Positions 11,117 to 21,338 are shown, counted from the stretch's first letter. The stretch is DNA of 64,000 bases from Nitrosomonas ureae (GCF_900206265.1 NZ_LT907782.1:1178001-1242000), one strand, 5' to 3'. Notes: generated by a model from the letters alone, not told the origin. Numbers and translations are program-made.

Positions 11117-12375
11117 TATAAGAAAACCTTCTGAACTGTTTTAATCCCGGCAATCAAAGCATCAACCTCTGTCTTGCTATTATAGAAAGCAAATGAAGCT
11201 CTGGAGGTGGCCGGTACATTAAATCGCTGCATGACAGGTTGTGCACAGTGATGCCCGGTACGAACGGCAATGCCATCTTGATTTAAGATGGTTCCAATAT
11301 CATGTGGATGGACTCCATCAATGGTGAAAGAAATGACAGCAGTTTTTTCATTCGCTGTACCAATAATCTTAACACCAGGGATTTGAGCAAGACATTCGGT
11401 TGCGTAATCAAGCAATGTAAATTCATACGCAGCAATATTCTCGATACCAATAGCCGTCAAATAATCAATGGCAGCGCCAAAACCAATTGCAGCGGCAATC
11501 GGTGGAGTACCTGCCTCAAATTTATGAGGAATGGTGTTATAGATCGTTTCTTCAAAAGTTACCGATGCGATCATATCCCCGCCACCTTTATAAGGCTGCA
11601 TGGATTCCAGGAGTGCAGCTTTACCATAGAGCATGCCTACTCCGGTCGGACCACATAATTTATGCGCTGAGAATGCATAAAAATCGCAATCAAGCGCCTG
11701 CACATCAATAGGTATATGAGGAGCAGCCTGTGCACCATCAATTAACACAGGAACATCATATCGATGAGCGAAATCGATCATTCTTTTAATCGGATTAATC
11801 GTACCGAGTGCATTCGAAACATGGATCAAACCGACAAACTTAGTACGCTCATTAAATAACCTTTCATATTCGTCGACATCTAATTCGCCTTTGTCATTAA
11901 TTGGGACAACACGAATTTTTGCACCTTTTTCGTTAGCCAGCATTTGCCACGGAACAATATTAGAGTGATGTTCCAATGTGGTAAGAATAATTTCATCGTT
12001 TGCTTGGATAAATTTGCGTCCATATCCTTGCATAACCAAGTTAATGGAATCTGTTGTACCGCTGGTAAAAATAACTTCCCGATCTTCGCGTGCATTGATG
12101 AATTGTTGTAACTTACATCGTGCATCGTGATATTCCTGCGTGGCAACTTCAGATAAATAATGTACGGCACGATTAATATTTGCGTGTTGTTTAGTTTGAT
12201 AGCGTACTAAGCGATCAATGACTAATTGTGGCATTTGACTGGATGCAGCATTATCAAGGTAGACAAGCGGTTTTCCGTCAATTTTCAGATCGAGAATAGG
12301 AAAATCGGTGCGAACCTTTCTCCAATTGATGTCAGAAGTAATTTCTGATTTCAGAGAAGCATGCGCTGAATTCAT
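11116..12375 (-). CDS. sufS: Cysteine desulfurase SufS
   Basis: 419 residues, class II (group II) aminotransferase fold. Converts cysteine to alanine and gives persulfide sulfur for cluster assembly. The PLP lysine lies in AFSAHKLCGPTGVGMLYG and the catalytic Cys in RTGHHCAQP on a short loop, as in SufS rather than IscS. Its ATG overlaps the sufD stop by four bases, and sufU follows directly, so the genes are translationally coupled. Confidence 0.96.
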   Translation of the reverse strand: MNSAHASLKSEITSDINWRKVRTDFPILDLKIDGKPLVYLDNAASSQMPQLVIDRLVRYQTKQHANINRAVHYLSEVATQEYHDARCKLQQFINAREDREVIFTSGTTDSINLVMQGYGRKFIQANDEIILTTLEHHSNIVPWQMLANEKGAKIRVVPINDKGELDVDEYERLFNERTKFVGLIHVSNALGTINPIKRMIDFAHRYDVPVLIDGAQAAPHIPIDVQALDCDFYAFSAHKLCGPTGVGMLYGKAALLESMQPYKGGGDMIASVTFEETIYNTIPHKFEAGTPPIAAAIGFGAAIDYLTAIGIENIAAYEFTLLDYATECLAQIPGVKIIGTANEKTAVISFTIDGVHPHDIGTILNQDGIAVRTGHHCAQPVMQRFNVPATSRASFAFYNSKTEVDALIAGIKTVQKVFL

Positions 12376-13679
12376 AATTTACTACCCCGAGTTTGATTAA
12401 GTACAGTTTGTTCCAACTGCTGCCTGAGTGAATTTACGGGAATACGATTGATTATTTCCGCACCGAAGGCGTAAGTTAATAAACTGCGTGCTGTTGCTTC
12501 TGATAAGCCACGGCTTTGTAGATAAAAAATTTCTTCTTGATCAAGCTGCCCAACTGTTGCTCCATGCGCACATTTAACATCATCGGCAAAAATCTCCAGT
12601 TGTGGCTTTGTATCTATTTGTGCAGTTTTACTCAGTAACAAGTTACGGCTCGATTGTGATGAATTTGTTTGCTGCGCATGAGGCCGTACGATAATTTTTC
12701 CATTAAATACAGCATGAGCTTTATCATTGACGATACATTTATGTTGTTGACGACTGATTCCATTTGGTTTTATGTGATCAATGCAGGTATGCGTATCGGC
12801 CAACTGGTTATCTGAAATTAACGCAAGCCCATCAATCGTGCACTCTGCAGCTTCATCACCTAATTGAACATTCAGATTGTAGCGGGAAATCTGCGCTCCT
12901 AATGAAATGCTGACCGATTGATAGTTACTTCCATGAACCAATGAAACTGCGCAATTTGCCAGATGATAAGCTTGTGCGCTTTCACGTTGAATTCTAATGT
13001 GTTTCGCGTGCGCATTCGCTGACAAGCTAATTTCTGTTACTGAATTTGTCACATAGGCGGTCTCCCGAAGAGAGACATAATCCTCAACAAATGTTACGTT
13101 ACTTCCGGGCTCTCCAATTATCAAACAGCGTGGATAGCAAGTTACCTCTGATTGTGTCGCAATGAACAATAAGTGAATGGGTTCTGCGATGACGGTATTC
13201 TTTGGCGCAATGATCAATGCGCAATCACGAAGGAATGCTGTATTGAGCGCAGCAAATACGTTGTTATCAAATTTAGCGTATTGACCAAAATGAGATTCCA
13301 GAACTGATGCATGTGTTAATAAGAATGTTGATAAATTGCCAATCTGAAGTACTGCGGGATCAACATGGGTCGATAACTGCGGAGAGTAATAGCCATCTAC
13401 AAACACCAGAGAGCTTTTTGCTTCCTTCAGATACAAATGTTCAATATCCTGCGTTTGCAAATTAGTGTGCGGTTGTGCAGACTGAAAGGATAGGCGAGTA
13501 AGTGCCGAGATATCAGTGAAGCGCCATTCTTCGTCACGCTTCGTGGGTAATCTCTGCGTACTGACATGATCAATGGCACGAGCACGTAATTGATTTAACC
13601 ATGATAACGGCTCATTTGATTTTGTCGACCAAGATTTCAGTAAGCAATCAAGGTAATCGGTAGCAACTGTTTCGCTCAT
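12372..13679 (-). CDS. sufD: Fe-S assembly protein SufD
   Basis: 435 residues. Partner of SufB in the SufB-C-D scaffold complex. The C-terminal beta-helix core shows the family stretch HKCIVNDKAHAVFNGKIIV, SSQSSRNLLLSKTAQIDTKP and CAHGATVGQLDQEEIFYLQS with the conserved CxHG-type site. The N-terminal half is divergent, as usual for SufD. It overlaps sufC and sufS by four bases each. Confidence 0.95.
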   Translation of the reverse strand: MSETVATDYLDCLLKSWSTKSNEPLSWLNQLRARAIDHVSTQRLPTKRDEEWRFTDISALTRLSFQSAQPHTNLQTQDIEHLYLKEAKSSLVFVDGYYSPQLSTHVDPAVLQIGNLSTFLLTHASVLESHFGQYAKFDNNVFAALNTAFLRDCALIIAPKNTVIAEPIHLLFIATQSEVTCYPRCLIIGEPGSNVTFVEDYVSLRETAYVTNSVTEISLSANAHAKHIRIQRESAQAYHLANCAVSLVHGSNYQSVSISLGAQISRYNLNVQLGDEAAECTIDGLALISDNQLADTHTCIDHIKPNGISRQQHKCIVNDKAHAVFNGKIIVRPHAQQTNSSQSSRNLLLSKTAQIDTKPQLEIFADDVKCAHGATVGQLDQEEIFYLQSRGLSEATARSLLTYAFGAEIINRIPVNSLRQQLEQTVLNQTRGSKL

Positions 13680-14470
13680 GCGATTGCTCCGGCAATTGAC
13701 CGTTTATTTGCAGTAACCCAGTCATAACCTCGTGTTTCCAGTTCAAGTGCTAATTCCTTACCACCTGTCAACACAATATGGCCTGACTGCATAATATGCA
13801 CAAAATCAGGCACAACATAATCCAATAAACGTTGATAGTGCGTTACTAAAATTGTGGCATTGTCTTTATTAGTAATATGATTAACACCATTGGCTACGGT
13901 TTTAAGTGCATCGATATCAAGCCCGGAGTCCATTTCATCCAAGATACTCAATTTGGGTTCTAACAAGGCCATTTGCAAAATTTCGTTTCGTTTTTTCTCA
14001 CCACCTGAGAACCCCTCATTGACACTACGATCCAAGAAATCGGGATTCATATCTAATAATTTCATTTTTTCGCGCACAAAATCATCAAATTCGAGAGGAT
14101 CCAACTCTTCCTTGCCTCGTTGGGCTTGTATTGTGTTATAGGCAAGACGAAGAAATTGCGTGTTTGCTACACCTGGGATTTCGATCGGATATTGGAAAGC
14201 CAAAAATAATCCAGCGCGTGCGCGATCCTCAGGTACCATTTCCAACAAATCTTTATCTTCAAACCGCACGGTTCCTGCTGTAATTTCATACGCAGCGTGG
14301 CCTGCCAGCACTTTTGCCAAAGTGCTTTTTCCGGATCCATTCAAACCCATAATTGCATGAATCTCTCCACTTTTTATCGTGAGATCAATGCCTCTGAGAA
14401 TCTCAGTGCCATTAATACTGGCACGCAGCCCCTGAACCATGAGAAGGGTTTTACTGTTATTAACAATCAT
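13676..14470 (-). CDS. sufC: Fe-S assembly ATPase SufC
   Basis: 264 residues, ABC-type ATPase that drives conformational change of SufB-SufD. Walker [10 protein letters not shown], signature [14 protein letters not shown], Walker [13 protein letters not shown] and H-loop [14 protein letters not shown] are all intact. It has no membrane partner; its partners are the two flanking suf genes. Four-base overlaps on both sides. Confidence 0.97.
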   Translation of the reverse strand: MIVNNSKTLLMVQGLRASINGTEILRGIDLTIKSGEIHAIMGLNGSGKSTLAKVLAGHAAYEITAGTVRFEDKDLLEMVPEDRARAGLFLAFQYPIEIPGVANTQFLRLAYNTIQAQRGKEELDPLEFDDFVREKMKLLDMNPDFLDRSVNEGFSGGEKKRNEILQMALLEPKLSILDEMDSGLDIDALKTVANGVNHITNKDNATILVTHYQRLLDYVVPDFVHIMQSGHIVLTGGKELALELETRGYDWVTANKRSIAGAIA

Positions 14471-15903
14471 CCGACACTCCCTTCCAACTTAAAACTGAGA
14501 AGCTTGGTAGCTTCAACAGCAAACTCCATTGGCAATTGCTGAAACACATCCTTACAAAAACCATTAATGATCATTGAAACTGCTTCTTCTGCATCGATGC
14601 CGCGTTGCGAAAAATAAAAAAGCTGATCTTCGCCAATTTTAGAAGTAGACGCCTCATGCTCAACAATTGCACTGTTATTATGAACTTGAATATAAGGAAA
14701 AGTATGCGCACCACATTGATCGCCAATAAGCATAGAGTCGCATTGCGAGTAATTTCGCGCACCTTCGGCGGTCGGAGAGATACGTACCAGACCACGATAG
14801 CTACTGTTAGAATGGCCAGCCGAGATACCTTTACTCACTATGGTGCTGCGCGTATTTTTCCCGAGATGAATCATTTTCGTCCCAGTATCAGCTTGTTGAT
14901 AATTATTGGTTACCGCAACTGAATAAAATTCTCCAACCGAATTATCACCCCGCAATATGCATGACGGATACTTCCACGTGATTGCGGAACCGGTTTCTAC
15001 CTGTGTCCATGAAATTCGAGAATTCTTCCCTTTTGCCAAACCCCTCTTAGTAACAAAGTTGTATATACCACCAATCCCATTCTCATCACCAGCATACCAA
15101 TTCTGGACTGTTGAATACTTGATATCTGCATTATCTAACGCAACCAGCTCAACCACTGCAGCATGTAACTGATTAGTATCAAATCTAGGCGCCGTACAGC
15201 CTTCAAGATAAGACACAGTAGCATCTTCCTCTGCAATGATTAATGTACGCTCAAACTGTCCGGATCCTTCTGTATTAATGCGAAAATAGGTGGACAGATC
15301 CATCGGGCATTTGACACCTTTAGGAATAAAGCAAAAAGAACCATCCGTAAATACTGCAGAATTCAAAGCTGCAAAATAATTATCACCCACAGGCACAACA
15401 GTTCCCAGATATCTCTGAATAAGCTCTGGATGGTTATGCACGGCTTCAGAAATGGAGCAGAAAATGATGCCGACTTCCGCAAGCTTTTGCTTATAAGTAG
15501 TAGCTACCGAAACACTGTCAAAGATAACATCGACAGCGACACCTGCAAGTGCCGCGCGTTCATGCATCGGCACACCAAGCTTTTCAAATGTACGCAATAA
15601 TTCAGGATCAACTTCATCCATACTTGCCAATTTTTTCTTGGGCTTTGGTGCTGAATAATAACTGATAGCTTGAAAATCAATTTTTGGATAATGAACGTTT
15701 TGCCATTCAGGTTCTTTCATTGTTAACCATTTTTGATAAGCTTCCAGGCGAAATGACAAAAGCCACTCAGGCTCATTTTTCTTGGCTGAAATTAATCGAA
15801 TGATATCTTCATTGAGCCCTTTGGGAGCAACATCAGATTCAATTTTAGTGACGAAGCCGTGTTTATACGGTTGATTAACCAGACTTTGCAGTACTGCACT
15901 CAT
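14467..15903 (-). CDS. sufB: Fe-S cluster scaffold SufB
   Basis: 478 residues. Central scaffold of the SUF system. Recognised from [60 protein letters not shown] and the C-terminal [20 protein letters not shown], which holds the conserved region for cluster assembly with SufD. A clear ribosome site (AAAGGAAG) precedes the ATG. It opens the sufBCDSU run, 129 bases after the A-type carrier gene. Confidence 0.97.
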   Translation of the reverse strand: MSAVLQSLVNQPYKHGFVTKIESDVAPKGLNEDIIRLISAKKNEPEWLLSFRLEAYQKWLTMKEPEWQNVHYPKIDFQAISYYSAPKPKKKLASMDEVDPELLRTFEKLGVPMHERAALAGVAVDVIFDSVSVATTYKQKLAEVGIIFCSISEAVHNHPELIQRYLGTVVPVGDNYFAALNSAVFTDGSFCFIPKGVKCPMDLSTYFRINTEGSGQFERTLIIAEEDATVSYLEGCTAPRFDTNQLHAAVVELVALDNADIKYSTVQNWYAGDENGIGGIYNFVTKRGLAKGKNSRISWTQVETGSAITWKYPSCILRGDNSVGEFYSVAVTNNYQQADTGTKMIHLGKNTRSTIVSKGISAGHSNSSYRGLVRISPTAEGARNYSQCDSMLIGDQCGAHTFPYIQVHNNSAIVEHEASTSKIGEDQLFYFSQRGIDAEEAVSMIINGFCKDVFQQLPMEFAVEATKLLSFKLEGSVG

Positions 15904-16032
15904 TTGGTTTCTTCCTTTATTTTAGTATTTATATAATTTGAAACAGATATCCTACAATCTTAAATTACATCAAAACGACTACTGATATACAAACCGGAAA
16001 TATACTGGAATCGAAATTACTATTAATTAAAT

Positions 16033-16368
16033 CTAAACGGATTCTTTTACGCTGAAGCTATCGCCACAACCGCATGTATTATCAATATTCGGATTAATAA
16101 ACTGGAAAGAACTGTTGAGACCTTCCTTGACAAAATCGATTTGAGAACCATTCAAATAAGGCAGGCTGTATCTATCAACTACTATCTTAGTTTTATGTGA
16201 CTCAAATAACTCATCATCGGGGTTAATCTCATCAGCATAATCAAACGTATAAGAAAATCCTGAACAACCCGATTTTTTAATCCCAACACGGAGTGCAAGT
16301 CCTTTACCGCGCTTCGCAAGTTGTTGCTGAATATATTTTGCAGCATTTTCAGTTAGTGTAATAAGCAT
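16033..16368 (-). CDS. A-type Fe-S carrier (SufA/IscA/ErpA family)
   Basis: 111 residues of the HesB/IscA fold. Three conserved cysteines are visible: one in GIKKSGCSGFSYTF and two in the C-terminal CGCGDSF. These proteins carry clusters between scaffold and apo-enzymes. The location between iscR and sufB suggests SufA, but the family members cannot be told apart by sequence alone. Confidence 0.92.
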   Translation of the reverse strand: MLITLTENAAKYIQQQLAKRGKGLALRVGIKKSGCSGFSYTFDYADEINPDDELFESHKTKIVVDRYSLPYLNGSQIDFVKEGLNSSFQFINPNIDNTCGCGDSFSVKESV

Positions 16369-16516
16369 AATTTAGTCCAATGTATTATTTCTTCGTATAA
16401 GCAAAAACTTATCCTAATTTAATTAGACACAGACTTAATAATATTGTTCTATAGCAATTTATCTATAAAGCATTGTTAGATTTTTTGAGAATGGAAAATC
16501 TTATTAAAAACGAATA

Positions 16517-17005
16517 TCAGCTGTACGCAACCGTTGTTTCACGTCGTATATCAGCTTCACGTCGCATATCAAGAAGGGGAACGATTGCTTCATTCTGTTG
16601 ATTGATTTGATTATCCACCAATTCCTTAAGTGTAACAGCACCAAGATACTCAAAAATGAGCTCATTCAATTTCGCCCATAAATCATGTGTCATGCACTTT
16701 CCATCATTATGACAATTTTCTTTACCGCCGCATTGCGTGGCATCGATAGGCTCATCAACCGCAAGAATAATGTCGGCTATCGATACTTTATCTAAATCTT
16801 TTGAAAGACAATAACCACCTCCAGGACCACGCACACTATCCACCAATTCAGATTGGCGCAACTTTGCAAATAACTGTTCCAAGTACGACAAGGAAATCTT
16901 CTGTCTTTGACTGATATCCGCCAGTGTTATTGGATGACTGCTTTGCTGCAAAGCAAGATCAAGTAACGCGGTAACCGCAAATCTTCCTTTTGTAGTTAAT
17001 CTCAT
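16517..17005 (-). CDS. iscR: Rrf2-family Fe-S regulator IscR
   Basis: 162 residues. N-terminal winged helix-turn-helix (TLADISQRQKISLSYLEQLF) and a cluster-binding region with Cys92, Cys98, Cys104 and His107, the ligand set of E. coli IscR. Senses [2Fe-2S] status; the holo form represses type-1 promoters. A good ribosome site (AGAGGA) precedes the ATG. It heads the Fe-S gene group, and its own promoter carries two type-1-like sites, so it is expected to autoregulate. Confidence 0.94.
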   Translation of the reverse strand: MRLTTKGRFAVTALLDLALQQSSHPITLADISQRQKISLSYLEQLFAKLRQSELVDSVRGPGGGYCLSKDLDKVSIADIILAVDEPIDATQCGGKENCHNDGKCMTHDLWAKLNELIFEYLGAVTLKELVDNQINQQNEAIVPLLDMRREADIRRETTVAYS

Positions 17006-17038
17006 GATTAATCCTCTAAATAAGTGTTAGCAAAAATA

Positions 17039-17091
17039 ATACCCGATTAATTTTATCAACTATACAATACCCGATTGATTTAGTCAACAAT
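17039..17091 (-). promoter_or_regulatory. iscR promoter with two IscR type-1-like sites
   Basis: On the minus strand TTGACT (17082-17087) and TATAGT (17059-17064) are spaced by exactly 17 bases, a near-consensus sigma-70 promoter 50 bases before iscR. Two 25-base copies of a type-1-like IscR box lie at 17039-17063 and 17067-17091 (minus strand: ATAGTTGA..., ATTGTTGACT..., each ending CGGGTAT). They cover both promoter elements, as expected for repression. Confidence 0.82.
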
Positions 17092-17489
17092 AAGCGAGGT
17101 AATTTTCTGATCATGACAATAACCTGATACTCATCTGATAATTAATCAACTGCTTCTAAAATTATCCAACAATCAAAGCGATCAATAGTGGGTACATTGT
17201 TCTACATTTTTGCATTGTTCTGTTTTCTCTCTCTGTTTCATCAGGTTTCCTTGCGCGGCGCAAGTTATCAATACCACTGCAATGATTTGTGGTGACATCA
17301 CCTTTGCATATGTGCGAGGAATACCAATGATAGTCAGATTTCAGCAACTCATTGCTCGATATATTCGTTTCTTGCAAGCTCTGGAGATATTCTGAAATTC
17401 TTTGGTAAGATTGAATAGCCTTACTTTGTATTCAATAATGGGATTGTCAGAATATGAGCGTTTCTTTCCTCTTGGCTCAGATAGTGTAG
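17092..17489. other. Intergenic region upstream of iscR, no gene seen
   Basis: AT-rich DNA between the iscR promoter and an IS remnant. Short frames exist on both strands, but none shows a recognisable domain or a ribosome site. One 15-base palindrome (CTTGCGC/G/GCGCAAG) lies at 17250-17264; its role is unknown. Confidence 0.5.
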
Positions 17490-17710
17490 TCACGAGATAT
17501 TTGGAGCAATACATCTGATTTATACAGCGGCGAAGAAAGAGGTGGTGTTTTTGGCGTATCGTGTAGCGATGCCGCGCCATCTCTTGAGGTGCAGAAAAGC
17601 ATTTTCGACAAGATGCCGCAATTCATACAATGCTTTATCGTAGAACCTTTGCGCTATACGGCTTTTCTTTGCAGGGATTATAGCTTCCATGCCCTGATTT
17701 TCCCCCTCAC
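17490..17710 (-). pseudogene. IS5-family transposase remnant (C-terminal end)
   Basis: The minus strand reads GMEAIIPAKKSRIAQRFYDK, ALYELRHLVENAFLHLKRWR and GIATRYAKNTTSFFAAV, then a stop in place of one codon, then IRCIAPNIS and a second stop at 17490-17492. This is the C-terminus of an IS5-type DDE transposase, including the catalytic Glu region (RHLVENAF). The N-terminal two thirds, a start and terminal repeats are missing, so it is a dead fragment. Confidence 0.8.
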
Positions 17711-18108
17711 TCCGGCGGCAAGTCCCGCCATAGCGCACCCGTACGCATAATCCAGAATACAGCATTGTGGAATTGGCAGTTAAACCCTCCCCAACGCCTT
17801 GGCATCCAAGCAGATGGCCTCTAGCTGCTCCTATACTTCGTCTGATATGTCATATCTGTAGTGTATAAAGCATATGAAATCCTTACGTTTCCACAGGAAT
17901 CTCATAGCTTTAATCTCGTGACTGCATTATCTGAGGTTGGAGCCCCTATCAAACTCGGCGATACTCTCGATTTCCAGGGTTCTATATAATTTAATTAGAC
18001 CTCAACGGGTAGAGCAAATAGATCATGTATCGGAAACGCCGCACCCGATACCACTTCTGCCACATCATCTAGTGGTACGGATAATCTTATTTTTGTATCT
18101 GATAGCCC
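17711..18108. other. Intergenic region, no gene seen
   Basis: Between the transposase remnant and the LOV gene. No frame with a credible product. It may include more decayed IS sequence, but nothing can be aligned by eye. Confidence 0.45.
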
Positions 18109-18561
18109 TTATTTCTTAAGTACCGCCAGCTGCTCCTTCAGTGCTTTGATTTCTTCTTCCGCCCGGATTTGCGGAGTAATATCGTACTGTACCCCGAGGA
18201 AATAGAGTAAGTTTTCGTTTGAATCAAAAAGTGGGGACACCAGCAGATGGTTATAAAATAGTTCGCCATTTTTGCGATAGTTTCGCAATACCACTTCTAC
18301 AGGTTTTTTATTTTTAATGGCTTCCTGGAGTTGCTTAACACCAGATTGATCATGCTCACTTCCCTGCAAGAAACGGCAATTCTTACCCACGGTTTCCGCC
18401 AACGTATAACCCGTTATAATTTCAAATGCCTTATTAACATACACTAAAGGCAAATCCTCTTGGTCAGGATCGGCCAGTGTCACTCCATTGACACAAGAAT
18501 CAAGAATCTTGGACAATACTTGCGGAATCAATCCAGGGTCTTTTTCAACGATAAAATCCAT
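18109..18561 (-). CDS. Short LOV-domain blue-light receptor
   Basis: 150 residues with almost nothing but a LOV/PAS domain and a C-terminal helix. The photochemical motif GKNCRFLQG carries the flavin-adduct cysteine Cys62. The flavin-contact residues Asn94 (RNYRKNG), Asn104 (FYNHLLVSP) and Gln125 (FLGVQYDIT) are all present, so it should bind FMN and form the light adduct. The last 20 residues (AEEEIKALKEQLAVLKK) form a charged helix suited to dimerisation. There is no output domain, so partners are expected; it precedes none and follows an SRPBCC gene on the same strand. Confidence 0.9.
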   Translation of the reverse strand: MDFIVEKDPGLIPQVLSKILDSCVNGVTLADPDQEDLPLVYVNKAFEIITGYTLAETVGKNCRFLQGSEHDQSGVKQLQEAIKNKKPVEVVLRNYRKNGELFYNHLLVSPLFDSNENLLYFLGVQYDITPQIRAEEEIKALKEQLAVLKK

Positions 18562-18615
18562 GATTTTTTCTCCAGGTTAATCAGCTATTGGCTAAATACG
18601 CATTGTAATGATTGA

Positions 18616-19095
18616 TTATTTTGAGCTGGCCAAATCTGCCTCAATAATTTTTTTGATGTTTTTTACAGTTCTTTCCGTTCCATCCTGAACTGCTATGCGC
18701 ACCAGCTTCTCAAAAGGCCTCACATGAAGATCAAGACTCAGCAGTTCAAAGGTAAACGTCATTTTGCTATCAGTCGCATTGACTGATTCCATCACATAGT
18801 CACATCGATAGGGATTGGATGTTCCTTCAAAACAAATACGTGTACCAACATCAAAAATCTTAACTTTGAAAGTTGATTCCGATCGATTGCCTTGGTCAAT
18901 GCGTACTTGACGGCATACCGTTCCCAACTGTATTGGGCCATCCGTCAATTTTTCCAGTTCTTTAACTTCAGGTGACCATCTGGGGTAGTTAATAAGCAGA
19001 TCATTACCAATGAAATTGAAAAGCTTATCTGCCGGACTTTGAATAATTGTACTGGCCTTGCCTATTACAGGACTATCTTTGAACAAACCAAGCAT
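18616..19095 (-). CDS. SRPBCC (START-like) family protein
   Basis: 159 residues. The pattern ASTIIQSPADKLFNFIGNDL, then WSPEVKELEKLTDGPIQLGT and later MTFTFELLSLDLHVRPFEKL, followed by a long C-terminal helix (TERTVKNIKKIIEADL), is that of the SRPBCC/polyketide-cyclase fold with a hydrophobic ligand cavity. The ligand is unknown. It lies 54 bases before the LOV gene and 23 bases after the flavoprotein gene, so the three genes are likely one transcript. Confidence 0.8.
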   Translation of the reverse strand: MLGLFKDSPVIGKASTIIQSPADKLFNFIGNDLLINYPRWSPEVKELEKLTDGPIQLGTVCRQVRIDQGNRSESTFKVKIFDVGTRICFEGTSNPYRCDYVMESVNATDSKMTFTFELLSLDLHVRPFEKLVRIAVQDGTERTVKNIKKIIEADLASSK

Positions 19096-19118
19096 ATATA
19101 TCTCCTGCGTAGTGTCTG

Positions 19119-20282
19119 CTAAACCACGTAAGTATCGATTCCTGCCAATAATAAGTCATATTGGGTTTCTACGAGCTCTTTTATTGTCAGTGCCGGAATA
19201 CCGGTGATCAGGTTTCCTTCCGAAACCAGCCAACCAACAGCATCCGCAGCTCCAATGCTTACCACATAGCCTAATTCGTGGTGTATATAAGGCTCAAGCA
19301 ATCCCGGAAAACCTGAATGGCGCAATACATTACGCGCCACTAACTTTCCTTTACGAACAGCTGATTGTGCCGTCAGCGTATTTGATCCCGGAGATTGATA
19401 GTACGAACAATCACCAGCCGTAAAAATATTTTGTAACGGCTTCCGGTTAATTACTATCTGTCCAAAAGCGTTAGCCGTATAGGTTTTTTGCTGCTTCTTG
19501 CCCAGAAACAAAATTGCCAGTCTGGATGGTAATTCAAATTGCTTTTTTGTTATTTTTTCAGTCAGAAGAATCTTATCAGAACCCTGCTCACTGTAGTATG
19601 TGTTAGGATAAAAAGCAATTTCCAAATCGCGCATCCGAGATTCAGCATACCTACCAAAACCATCAGGAAATTGCTCAAGAACACGCTCACCTGAATGAAT
19701 CAGACGTAACTCTGTTTTATACTTCTTACGCATCAGGAATTGCTTTATCTCAAACAGAAACTGTATGCCGGTTGCCCCTCCCCCTACAACTGAAATCGAT
19801 TGATTCGGAACATTGTTTTGATTGAGAAAATTTCCTAATAGATCAGATCCCGTTGCGGTAGTAAAATCAGACAAGTTCAATACATTTTTTGAAGCCATAG
19901 GACCTGATGCACTGTTTTCGCAGCCGGATGCAATAATCATATAATCAAAATTCAAAACCGCCTCATCAAGAATTAATTGTTTGCTGTCTTGACAATCCTG
20001 CAACGTATTTTGATCAAAATCCACTGATGCCAGCACATGCTTGCATCCGTAACGAATCTCTAAATCACCAAATGAAAACAATAAATCTGTTAGAGGATAC
20101 CTGAATGTTTCATGCAAATGCGTAATCTTCAGATGCTGTGTTCTGGGATCTATGAGTGTGATATCCGTATCGGGAGCAAATTGCAACAGATTGGTCAATG
20201 CAGCAAGCCCTGCATATCCTCCGCCTACAATAATCACTTTCAGTTTTTTTTGTTTGGTTATATTAAAAGGCAAAAAAGCCAC
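19119..20282 (-). CDS. NDH-2-like FAD-dependent oxidoreductase
   Basis: 387 residues, pyridine nucleotide-disulfide oxidoreductase fold. FAD-binding GGGYAGLAAL near residue 20, a second Rossmann motif SVVGGGATGIQFLFEI for NAD(P)H, and NIFTAGDCSYY for the FAD ribityl contact. No redox-active CxxxxC is seen, so it resembles NDH-2 or sulfide:quinone reductases rather than disulfide reductases. The C-terminal region lacks an obvious membrane helix. It is the first gene of the likely LOV operon. Confidence 0.82.
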   Translation of the reverse strand: MAFLPFNITKQKKLKVIIVGGGYAGLAALTNLLQFAPDTDITLIDPRTQHLKITHLHETFRYPLTDLLFSFGDLEIRYGCKHVLASVDFDQNTLQDCQDSKQLILDEAVLNFDYMIIASGCENSASGPMASKNVLNLSDFTTATGSDLLGNFLNQNNVPNQSISVVGGGATGIQFLFEIKQFLMRKKYKTELRLIHSGERVLEQFPDGFGRYAESRMRDLEIAFYPNTYYSEQGSDKILLTEKITKKQFELPSRLAILFLGKKQQKTYTANAFGQIVINRKPLQNIFTAGDCSYYQSPGSNTLTAQSAVRKGKLVARNVLRHSGFPGLLEPYIHHELGYVVSIGAADAVGWLVSEGNLITGIPALTIKELVETQYDLLLAGIDTYVV

Positions 20283-20444
20283 GCCATCTCCTTACCTGCT
20301 GTCGCTTGGGAATACTCAATTTCCCCGTTAACGTAATTCTCAACCTCAGCATCTTTCTAAGACACTTCTAATCGTCGTTACTACAGACTAGCACAAATAT
20401 TGTTTGATAGCTTCAATTCGAAATTAATTACAATACAGAAGAAA

Positions 20445-21338
20445 TTATCGAGGAATAAGATTGACTTGCCAGTTTTCTCTCGCCCATTGCCAAAAAGAAG
20501 AGATATCTCCTTCAAGAATTACCGCTGGAGGCGTCTGTCCTAGAAAACACAGTGCCTTAAACAATTGCAGCAGCACATTTGCCATATCAATGGGCTCGGC
20601 GTTGGTTTGTTTACTGAGTTTCTCACCCACCGCATTGGTTACGATCGGAAGATGCATATATCGCGGCGTACTATACCCTAACAATCGCTGTAGAAATATT
20701 TGGCGCGGCGTAGAATCCAAAAGATCCGCGCCACGAACAACATGCGTGATACCCTGCTCAGCATCATCGACTACAACGGCCAATTGATAAGCATATATCC
20801 CATCAGCCCGGCGTAGTACAAAATCGCCAATTTCCCGCTTGAGTTTTTGTGCATACGGGCCCTTTAAAATATCTTGAAATTGAATTTCATTCTCATTCGT
20901 TTGAATACGCAGTGAACATGCTTTGTCTGATAAAGAAGGATTTTTCAAACACGTCCCAGGATAGATGGGGCCACCAAGACCGATGATGCTGGAATCAGCA
21001 ATTTCTTTTCTTGAACAAGTACACGGATATATTAAATTTTGTTTCTCTAATCTATTCAGTGCTTCCCGATAGGCTTCAAGACGCCGGCTTTGAAAAACGA
21101 CTTCTTCATCCCACTCCATGCCAAGCCTTTCCAGTACAAATAAGATTTCACTTACGGCTCCGGGCACTTCCCGCTGAAAATCTATATCTTCTATCCTGAT
21201 CAGCCACTTACCTTGATTAAATTTTGCATCGAGATAACTGCCTATAGCCGCAACCAGTGAACCAAAATGCAACGGCCCTGTTGGAGATGGCGCAAACCGA
21301 CCACGATAACTTTTTTCTATCAATGGGTGAATATTCAC
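20445..21338 (-). CDS. gluQRS: Glutamyl-Q tRNA(Asp) synthetase
   Basis: 297 residues. A GluRS catalytic-core paralogue lacking the anticodon-binding domain; it attaches Glu to queuosine 34 of tRNA-Asp. HIGH-type motif GRFAPSPTGPLHFGSLVAAI, zinc ligands CTCSRKEI and YPGTC, and a KMSKS-type motif GEKLSKQTNA. The short length separates it from true GluRS. Confidence 0.94.
   Translation of the reverse strand: MNIHPLIEKSYRGRFAPSPTGPLHFGSLVAAIGSYLDAKFNQGKWLIRIEDIDFQREVPGAVSEILFVLERLGMEWDEEVVFQSRRLEAYREALNRLEKQNLIYPCTCSRKEIADSSIIGLGGPIYPGTCLKNPSLSDKACSLRIQTNENEIQFQDILKGPYAQKLKREIGDFVLRRADGIYAYQLAVVVDDAEQGITHVVRGADLLDSTPRQIFLQRLLGYSTPRYMHLPIVTNAVGEKLSKQTNAEPIDMANVLLQLFKALCFLGQTPPAVILEGDISSFWQWARENWQVNLIPR

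Noticed and set aside
17162-17377. 71-residue frame upstream of iscR
   Set aside because: No domain, no ribosome site, and it lies in decayed DNA beside an IS remnant.
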